Shown here in pieces: positions 33,486 to 38,975 of a DNA stretch of 38,975 nucleotides. A program made the position numbers and the translations under genes. The notes below the pieces were generated by a model that saw nothing but the letters and a program-made list of their open reading frames with translations, was not told where the DNA came from and did not search any database. The DNA is from an uncultured Bacteroidales bacterium (lineage in GTDB: Bacteria > Bacteroidota > Bacteroidia > Bacteroidales > Bacteroidaceae), in assembly GCA_902801425.1 (NCBI GenBank), contig CADCIQ010000013.1, positions 1-38,975 of the forward strand. The letters run 5' to 3'. The number at the start of each line of letters is the position of its first letter. Within the stretch, counting starts at the first letter, position 1.

Positions 33486-33511
33486 CAGTTCATATCAATT
33501 ACAAATTACTA

Positions 33512-34612
33512 ATGTCTGGCATATACGCTCACATACCATTTTGCAAGAGCCGTTGCATATACTGCGGTTTCTATTCCACCACATTATTATCCCTTCAGGA
33601 TGAATATGTGGATGCAATGTTGCGTGAGCTTGACAACCGAAAGGATTATCTCTCAGGCGAGCCTGTCAAAACTATATATATAGGAGGAGGAACGCCTTCC
33701 ATGCTTTCCTCTCATAACCTATCACGCCTATGCCAACATCTGAAGACCTTTGCCTATGGAACCTTGGAAGAGTTCACCGTGGAATGTAACCCCGATGATG
33801 TTACTCCAGAACTTGCCTCTCTGCTCCATTCCTTGGGAGTAAACAGGGTTAGCATGGGTGCTCAGACTTTTTCTGATGAACGCCTTGCTTTCATCCACCG
33901 CCGTCACAAAGCTCATCAGGTGGAAGAGGCTATCTACAATTTACGAAATGCAGGAATAACGAACATAAGCATCGACCTTATGTTTGGTTTCCCCGATGAA
34001 ACCGTAGAGAATTGGAAAAGCGATATTGAGCAAGCTCTCAGCCTCGGTGTTCAGCATATCTCTGCCTATTCCCTGATGTACGAGGAAGGTACTCCTCTCT
34101 ACAAATTATTAGAGGATGGCAAGATAAAGGAGATTAATGAAGATGTGAGTCTTGAAATGTACGAGACGCTTATCACTCTCCTCACCCAAGCAGGATATGA
34201 GCATTACGAGATATCAAATTTCGCTTTGTCCGGCTATCGTTCAAAGCATAACAGCAGCTACTGGAAACGCATTCCATACCTCGGTATAGGAGCTGCTGCA
34301 CACTCATATAATCTCACTTCCCGACAATGGAATGTGTCCGATGTAGAACTCTACATAAAAGGAGATAACATAGTAGAGGACTGCGAGTTGCTCGATGCTA
34401 CCGAACAATATAACGATCTTATCACCACGTCTCTTCGAACTTCCGAGGGTATTGATTTAGGTTCGCTCTCAGAAACAGATTTCCACTATCTCACAAAGGC
34501 TGCAAGCAAGAGTATAGAGCAAGGAAATCTTATAATAGAAAACAATCATCTTCACCTTACACGCAAAGGCTTGTTCATAAGCGATGCTGTTATGGTGGAA
34601 CTTATCAAATAA
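33512..34612 (+). CDS. hemW: Radical SAM heme chaperone HemW
   Basis: The 366-residue protein begins MSGIYAHIPFCKSRCIYCGF, with the radical SAM 4Fe-4S motif CKSRCIYC and the adjacent HemW-like region, followed by TIYIGGGTPSML, RVSMGAQTF and SIDLMFGFPDET. HemW proteins, long annotated as coproporphyrinogen oxidases, bind heme and deliver it to respiratory enzymes and lack HemN-specific residues. The start at 33512 is preferred to 33389 because the 41 extra residues would come from promoter sequence. It begins an operon with trmN6, which starts 3 bp after its stop. Confidence 0.9.
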   Translation: MSGIYAHIPFCKSRCIYCGFYSTTLLSLQDEYVDAMLRELDNRKDYLSGEPVKTIYIGGGTPSMLSSHNLSRLCQHLKTFAYGTLEEFTVECNPDDVTPELASLLHSLGVNRVSMGAQTFSDERLAFIHRRHKAHQVEEAIYNLRNAGITNISIDLMFGFPDETVENWKSDIEQALSLGVQHISAYSLMYEEGTPLYKLLEDGKIKEINEDVSLEMYETLITLLTQAGYEHYEISNFALSGYRSKHNSSYWKRIPYLGIGAAAHSYNLTSRQWNVSDVELYIKGDNIVEDCELLDATEQYNDLITTSLRTSEGIDLGSLSETDFHYLTKAASKSIEQGNLIIENNHLHLTRKGLFISDAVMVELIK

Positions 34613-34615
34613 ATT

Positions 34616-35326
34616 ATGCGCAGAAAGGAATACTTCGAGTTTAAGCAATTCACGGTTCATCAGGAACATGCCGCCATGAAGGTGGGAACTGACGGAGCAC
34701 TTCTCGGTTCACTTGCCGCTACTGGCAAGCGAATCCTCGACATAGGCACAGGCACAGGACTTCTCTCGCTAATGATGGCTCAGCGTTGTCCTGATGCCAT
34801 TATTACGGCTATTGATGTGGATGAAAACGCCATTATAGATGCACAGAGAAACTTTTCCGACTCACCTTTCGGCGACAGAATAACACTCAGACAAGCACCT
34901 TTTCAAGAATTTGCAAAGCAGGAACAGGAGAAATACGACTGCATCATCTGCAACCCACCTTACTTTGACGAGAGTCTTGAGAGCAAGGATGAGAGCAGAA
35001 CCCGCGCCCGTCACACTTCAAGTCTGCCATTCCGCGATCTCATCGGCGGAGCATACGAACTCCTTGCAGACGAGGGTGTTTTCTCTGTCTGCATTCCACC
35101 AGAAGTACTCAGCAAATTCTCTGCCGAATGTCTCATAAAAGGTTTCTGCCTTATGACTGCATACAAAATCAAGTCTGTACCTCGCAAGAAGGAGCCAAAG
35201 CGTTTCATTCTCGTTTACAAGAAAGGGCGCATAGTAGAGCCACAGGAATTCACCTTCTGTATGCAGAATCCAAACGGCACACGCTCAGAGTGGTATCAGG
35301 AGATAATGAAGGACTTCTATCTATAG
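34616..35326 (+). CDS. trmN6: tRNA1(Val) adenine-37 N6-methyltransferase
   Basis: This 236-residue class I methyltransferase has the SAM-binding ILDIGTGTGLLSLMMAQ (about 40-56), acidic IDVDENAI, and the catalytic amino-methylation motif CNPPYF (NPPY). It begins FEFKQFTVHQEHAAMKVGTD, the characteristic YfiC/TrmN6 start. It methylates A37 of tRNA1(Val) in E. coli; the exact tRNA here is inferred. It follows hemW by 3 bp and precedes a secreted unknown by 6 bp. Confidence 0.88.
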   Translation: MRRKEYFEFKQFTVHQEHAAMKVGTDGALLGSLAATGKRILDIGTGTGLLSLMMAQRCPDAIITAIDVDENAIIDAQRNFSDSPFGDRITLRQAPFQEFAKQEQEKYDCIICNPPYFDESLESKDESRTRARHTSSLPFRDLIGGAYELLADEGVFSVCIPPEVLSKFSAECLIKGFCLMTAYKIKSVPRKKEPKRFILVYKKGRIVEPQEFTFCMQNPNGTRSEWYQEIMKDFYL

Positions 35327-35332
35327 AAGATT

Positions 35333-35914
35333 ATGAAACATCTATTATTTTCATTGTGCTTTCTGCCATTGCAGGCAATATGCCAAGATGTAAAAGTTAT
35401 CATCAACGAAGACTTTGGATTAATATACAAAAGCGATACCCTATATGCATCTCTCGTAGCAAACGGCGATACTATCTTTATTTCTGATGATGATGTATCG
35501 TGGCATTTACAAGACTTGTTGAGATTTCAAAATCAAACCCTTAAAGAAGAAGGTATATACATTCAATATCCAGACATTATCGCTATGGAGATTGAACAAA
35601 TAGCCACTCTATTCGATTACAAATCAGAGTTTAATCACAAAAATAAAATAAAGAATGAGCGAAGAACAATAACTTTTTATGGCCCAATAACTTTGATGCT
35701 TCGAAGGAGCCATACAGTTACGATAAAGAAATGCACATTGGTTATTGAAAACAATAAACTCATAAAAGATTTCTGTATATATGACCAACACGATGATGTC
35801 GGCATTCCTACCGAAAACACTAAATTTGAATATGAGTACGATGAAAAGGGCAGAATCGTAAAGATATTCAATAAAGGCAAATTAGAGCAAACAATATCAT
35901 ATGTTGAGCAATAA
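35333..35914 (+). CDS. Secreted protein of unknown function
   Basis: This 193-residue protein has a signal peptide (1-18, LPLQAICQ) and a more AT-rich, Prevotella-atypical composition than trmN6, with a beta-rich body. The end, FEYEYDEKGRIVKIFNKGKL, resembles one YD/RHS-like or MORN-like hairpin repeat. I do not recognise a family. It is the last gene of the hemW-trmN6 unit, with a 6-bp gap, but is probably an independent accessory gene. The 11-nt repeat array C lies directly after its terminator. Confidence 0.65.
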   Translation: MKHLLFSLCFLPLQAICQDVKVIINEDFGLIYKSDTLYASLVANGDTIFISDDDVSWHLQDLLRFQNQTLKEEGIYIQYPDIIAMEIEQIATLFDYKSEFNHKNKIKNERRTITFYGPITLMLRRSHTVTIKKCTLVIENNKLIKDFCIYDQHDDVGIPTENTKFEYEYDEKGRIVKIFNKGKLEQTISYVEQ

Positions 35915-35915
35915 T

Positions 35916-35956
35916 AAATCCCACACTCCAAATTCATCCTTGGTTGTGTGGGATTT
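35916..35956 (+). terminator. Terminator of the hemW-trmN6 unit
   Basis: AAATCCCACAC (35916-35926) pairs perfectly with GTGTGGGATTT (35946-35956), 11 bp around a 19-nt loop, followed by TTG. Confidence 0.8.
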
Positions 35957-35960
35957 TTGT

Positions 35961-36116
35961 TTCCGTTAACCCACCGTTAAACCTACGCTCTACCTCCGAA
36001 GTATCTCCATCGTTACTACATCACATCTCCATCGATACTCCATCGAAACGATGGACTATCGATGGACTATCGATGGACTATCGATGGATTATCGATGGAT
36101 TATCTTATGAGGAAGA
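35961..36116. repeat. 11-nt periodic array C, with inverted halves
   Basis: Fourteen consecutive 11-nt units can be read from 35961: TTCCGTTAACC, CACCGTTAAAC, CTACGCTCTAC, CTCCGAAGTAT, CTCCATCGTTA, CTACATCACAT, CTCCATCGATA, CTCCATCGAAA, then CGATGGACTAT three times, CGATGGATTAT twice and CTTATGAGGAA. The left half (CTCCATCGATA) and right half (TATCGATGGA) are in opposite orientation, so the array folds back near 36048. CG steps recur at 35964, 35975, 35986 and 35997 and, in a second register, 36049 to 36093. It starts 5 nt after the terminator stem of the preceding gene and ends GAGGAAGAGCGGA. Confidence 0.85.
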
Positions 36117-36215
36117 GCGGACTTTCTGCAGTAACAAAAATGCGGTATTATCACGAAAACCAATCATCATCTCACGTTATTTAACTTTTGACTAAAAAAG
36201 AAAAACATTTCAAAA

Positions 36216-36247
36216 TTTGCAGATGTCGAGAGAATTTAGTAATTTTG
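36216..36247 (+). promoter_or_regulatory. Promoter of thrA
   Basis: TTTG (36216-36219), 20 nt, TAATTTTG (36240-36247), a perfect consensus. Transcription should start near 36254, leaving a leader of about 175 nt. Confidence 0.75.
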
Positions 36248-36253
36248 CAAGCG

Positions 36254-36428
36254 ATTTCGCATTGAGAAGACAGGAAGTGCTACATAGCAAGTCGGTCGCA
36301 GCCTCTTTTGTATCGAGGCACAGAAGATTGCTATTGGCAGCAACCCGTCAGACCATACGGAAGCAAGAGAATTAATCACGCCCCGGTTGTTTCGGGGAAT
36401 TATATCTAACAAACTTTTCAAAAACCAA
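36254..36428 (+). promoter_or_regulatory. Structured leader of thrA
   Basis: The leader can form successive short hairpins: GCGA/TCGC (36251-36260), GCCTC/GAGGC (36301-36319), TTGCT/AGCAA (36328-36343) and CCCCG/CGGGG (36381-36397). No obvious Thr/Ile-rich leader peptide is seen, and the last hairpin lacks a T-run, so classic attenuation is not supported. It could be an RNA-binding or riboswitch-like regulator of threonine/methionine synthesis; this is not shown. Confidence 0.4.
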
Positions 36429-38879
36429 ATGAAAGTATTAAAATTTGGCGGAACATCCGTGGGTTCCGTAGAGAGCATCCTCAGCCTAAAGCAGATTGTT
36501 ACGAAAGAGGCCAAGTCACAACCCGTTGTTGTTGTGGTAAGCGCTTTAGGCGGTATTACCGACAAACTTATTGCAACCTCTAAGCTCGCCCTTGCAGGTG
36601 ATGAGCGTTATCGTGAATCATTCGATGAGATCGTGGATCGTCATCACAAGATGATTGACACCATAATCACGGACACTAAAAGCAGAGAACAACTTTTCAA
36701 CACCGTAGATGCGTTGCTCGAACAACTTCGTAGCATCTATTTCGGTGTATTCCTCATACACGACCTGAGCGAGAAGACTCAGGACGCTATCGTTTCATAC
36801 GGCGAACGCCTCAGTTCAAATATCGTGGCTACCCTCATCAAGGGTGCCAAGTGGTTCGATTCACGCGATTTCATCAAGACTGAGCGCAAAATGGGTAAGC
36901 ACATACTTGATGCAGAGCTTACCAACAAACTCGTCCGTCAGACTTTCGCAGACCTTCCAAGAGTGAGCCTCGTACCAGGCTTCATCTCTCGCGACAAGGA
37001 CACCAACGAGGTAACGAACCTCGGTCGTGGTGGTTCTGACTACACAGCAGCCATTATTGCAGCCGCCCTTGATGCAGACGTACTTGAGATCTGGACAGAC
37101 GTTGACGGCTTCATGACAGCCGATCCACGTGTCATCAAGTCTGCCTACACAATCAATGAGCTATCATACGTCGAGGCTATGGAGCTTTGTAACTTCGGTG
37201 CAAAGGTGATCTATCCTCCAACGATATACCCTGTTTGTGTCAAGAATATCCCTATCAAGGTTAAGAACACATTTAACCCAGAGCATCCGGGCACACTCAT
37301 CAAGGATAAGATTGAGGGCGACCACAAGCCAATCAAGGGTATATCTTCAATCAACGGAACGGCACTCATTACCGTTACTGGCCTCTCTATGGTCGGTGTA
37401 ATCGGTGTAAACCGCCGTATCTTCACAGCACTTGCCAACGAGGGAATCTCTGTGTTCATGGTTTCACAGGCATCTTCTGAGAACTCAACATCAATCGGTG
37501 TCAAGGAGGACGATGCCGACAAGGCTGCACAGGTGCTCAACGAGGAATTCGCCAAGGAGATAGAGACAGGCGCGATGTATTCGATGATTGTGGAGCGTGG
37601 TCTTGCCACTATCGCTATCGTAGGCGAGAACATGAAGCACACACCAGGTATCGCAGGCAAGCTCTTCGGTACTCTTGGCCGTTCTGGTATCAGCATCATA
37701 GCTTGTGCACAGGGCGCTTCCGAGACAAACATCTCTTTCGTAGTGAATAGCCAATTCCTCAGAAAGTCGCTGAACGTGCTTCACGATTCATTCTTCCTTT
37801 CAGAGTACAAGGTGCTCAACCTCTTCCTCTGCGGTACAGGAACGGTAGGTGCAAAGCTCATAGAGCAGATTCGCTCTCAGCAGCCAACACTCATGAAGGA
37901 GTCACGTCTGAAGCTCAACGTGGTAGGCATAGCATCTTCACGCAACGCTATCTTCGACCGCGATGGAATCGACCTCGACAACTACATGGAGAAACTCAAG
38001 GCTTCTGAGCCATCAAACAGCAAGAAACTGCTAGAGAACATCATCGGCATGAACATCTTCAATGCCGTGTTCGTTGACTGTACCGCTTCAAGCGAGGTGG
38101 CAGGTCTCTACCAGTCTTTGCTCGAGAAGAACGTGAGCGTGGTAGCAGCCAACAAGGTAGCGGCATCAGGCAACTATGAAGACTACATCAAGCTGAAGCG
38201 CACAGCCTTGTCTCGTGGTGTGAAATATCGCTTTGAGACTAACGTAGGTGCAGGTCTTCCAATCATCGGAACTATCAACGATTTGAAGAACTCAGGCGAC
38301 AAAATACTTAAGATTGAGGCAGTTCTGTCAGGTACGCTCAACTATATCTTTAACGCGCTCTCTGCTGATGTACCATTCTCTAAGACTGTAAAGCAGGCTA
38401 AGGAACTGGGGTACGCAGAGCCAGATCCACGTATTGATCTGAGTGGTAAGGACGTTATCCGCAAGCTCGTTATCCTCACCCGTGAGGCTGGCTATAAGAT
38501 CGAGCAGGAAGACGTGGAGAAGAATCTCTTCGTGCCTGATGAGTACTTCGATGGTTCGGTAGAAGACTTCTGGACAAAGCTCCCTGCACTCGATGCTGAT
38601 TTTGAGGCAAAGCGCAAGGAACTTGAGGCAGAGGGTTGCCGCTGGAGATTCGTTGCCCGCATGGAGGCTCTCGAGGACGGTAAGGTGAAGGCAAGCGTTG
38701 GACTCAACAAGATTCCTTCAAACCACTCATTCTACGAGCTTGAGGGCAGTAACAACATCGTTACACTCACAACGGCACGCTACAAGGAATATCCTATGCT
38801 CATTCAGGGCTATGGTGCAGGTGCAAGCGTAACGGCAGCCGGTGTATTCGCTAACATTATGTCAATCGCAAACATCTAA
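36429..38879 (+). CDS. thrA: Bifunctional aspartate kinase/homoserine dehydrogenase I
   Basis: This 816-residue cytoplasmic enzyme catalyses the first and third steps of threonine/methionine synthesis from aspartate. The kinase part (about 1-300) begins MKVLKFGGTSVGS and has GRGGSDYTAA and the active-site DVDGFMTADPR; ACT regulatory domains (about 310-450) follow, with LSMVGVIGVNRRIF and SENSTSIGVKEDDA; the dehydrogenase part (about 465-816) has LCGTGTVGAKLI, AANKVAASGNY, GAGLPIIGTI and LSGTLNYIFN. The length is close to that of E. coli ThrA (820). The TTG at 36387 adds 14 residues from a leader hairpin and is not the start. The next gene follows by 13 bp. Confidence 0.95.
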   Translation: MKVLKFGGTSVGSVESILSLKQIVTKEAKSQPVVVVVSALGGITDKLIATSKLALAGDERYRESFDEIVDRHHKMIDTIITDTKSREQLFNTVDALLEQLRSIYFGVFLIHDLSEKTQDAIVSYGERLSSNIVATLIKGAKWFDSRDFIKTERKMGKHILDAELTNKLVRQTFADLPRVSLVPGFISRDKDTNEVTNLGRGGSDYTAAIIAAALDADVLEIWTDVDGFMTADPRVIKSAYTINELSYVEAMELCNFGAKVIYPPTIYPVCVKNIPIKVKNTFNPEHPGTLIKDKIEGDHKPIKGISSINGTALITVTGLSMVGVIGVNRRIFTALANEGISVFMVSQASSENSTSIGVKEDDADKAAQVLNEEFAKEIETGAMYSMIVERGLATIAIVGENMKHTPGIAGKLFGTLGRSGISIIACAQGASETNISFVVNSQFLRKSLNVLHDSFFLSEYKVLNLFLCGTGTVGAKLIEQIRSQQPTLMKESRLKLNVVGIASSRNAIFDRDGIDLDNYMEKLKASEPSNSKKLLENIIGMNIFNAVFVDCTASSEVAGLYQSLLEKNVSVVAANKVAASGNYEDYIKLKRTALSRGVKYRFETNVGAGLPIIGTINDLKNSGDKILKIEAVLSGTLNYIFNALSADVPFSKTVKQAKELGYAEPDPRIDLSGKDVIRKLVILTREAGYKIEQEDVEKNLFVPDEYFDGSVEDFWTKLPALDADFEAKRKELEAEGCRWRFVARMEALEDGKVKASVGLNKIPSNHSFYELEGSNNIVTLTTARYKEYPMLIQGYGAGASVTAAGVFANIMSIANI

Positions 38880-38892
38880 AGGAGTCACAACA

Positions 38893-38975
38893 ATGAAGCA
38901 CATAATCATTTTGGGCGATGGAATGGCAGATAAGGCCATTGAAAAGCTCGGCGGAAAGACTCCGCTGCAGTTCGC
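38893..38975 (+). CDS. ApgM-like phosphoglycerate mutase/homoserine kinase homologue, 5' end only
   Basis: The window ends after 27 codons, beginning MKHIIILGDGMADKAIEKLG. This matches the start of archaeal-type cofactor-independent phosphoglycerate mutases of the alkaline-phosphatase superfamily (IIILGDGMAD, with the metal-binding Asp). In Bacteroidota this gene often lies between thrA and thrC, and members have been proposed to act as an alternative homoserine kinase. The position, 13 bp after thrA, fits that pattern; the active site cannot be seen. Confidence 0.75.
   Translation, partial: MKHIIILGDGMADKAIEKLGGKTPLQF

Noticed and set aside
33389-33511. Longer HemW start at 33389
   Set aside because: The added 41 residues come from T-rich promoter DNA, including the -7 element at 33478-33485; the family start MxGIYAHIPFC is at 33512.
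36049-36103. CRISPR-like array of short repeats
   Set aside because: Units are 11 nt and directly adjacent, with no spacers, leader or cas genes.
36387-36428. TTG start 14 codons upstream in thrA
   Set aside because: It falls in the loop of a leader hairpin, and aspartate kinases begin MKVLKFGG, which fits the ATG at 36429.

Overview
The window looks like chromosomal DNA from a Prevotella-type member of the Bacteroidales (genus inferred from gene content; no 16S is present). Evidence: many genes carry the Bacteroidota sigma promoter TTTG-N19/20-TAnnTTTG, and Shine-Dalgarno sequences are weak. Typical genes are a TamL-type lipoprotein OMP85, an UpxY-like NusG paralogue, a DUF4301 protein, a GTPase-motif-deficient EF-G paralogue and a ThrA fusion followed by an ApgM-like gene. 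AT-rich intergenic palindromes are frequent.

Layout. 1-190: start of an IS982-like transposase cut by the window edge. 191-5616 (+): secreted CE1-like esterase, C_GCAxxG_C_C protein coupled to an EamA transporter, secreted unknown protein, nucleoside phosphorylase, and a 31-residue membrane peptide with its own promoter and terminator. 5836-9853 (-): PIN-like protein with long low-complexity arms, and TamL. 9992-10762 (+): SpoU methyltransferase. 10809-15636 (-): dTDP-L-rhamnose operon rfbD-rfbA-rfbC-rfbB ending in an extended UpxY-like antiterminator. About 15765-15890 (+): candidate small RNA. 15895-18260 (-): rarA, TRIC channel, HIT protein. 18495-19298 (+): unknown protein with a very acidic tail. 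19534-20553 (-): two AT-rich accessory genes, then DUF4301 (-). 22369-25877 (+): small secreted protein, then an envelope-stress-like unit of L,D-transpeptidase, ECF sigma factor, membrane anti-sigma candidate and Spy/CpxP-like protein. 25986-28231 (-): queH and a GH53 galactanase fused to a cyclophilin. 28232-29322: 1.1-kb repeat-rich region without a firm gene. 29323-30956 (+): thioredoxin-like gene split by a frameshift at an A7 run. 31141-33294 (-): EF-G2. 33512-35914 (+): hemW, trmN6 and a secreted unknown. 36429-38975 (+): thrA and the start of an apgM-like gene behind a structured leader.

The most unusual signal is not a gene. Three intergenic loci (19389-19514, 28841-29023, 35961-36116) are built from degenerate 11-nt units in a fixed register, often marked by a CG step every 11 nt. 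Two of them have inverted arms, all three share a GAGGAAGA-type unit, and each lies beside a variable-looking accessory gene. I do not recognise this as a described element. Other points of note are the GH53-cyclophilin fusion, the EF-G paralogue with Ser for the catalytic His, the low-complexity PIN protein, 49-bp direct repeats around the frameshifted gene, and the orphan promoter/terminator pair at 15727-15890.
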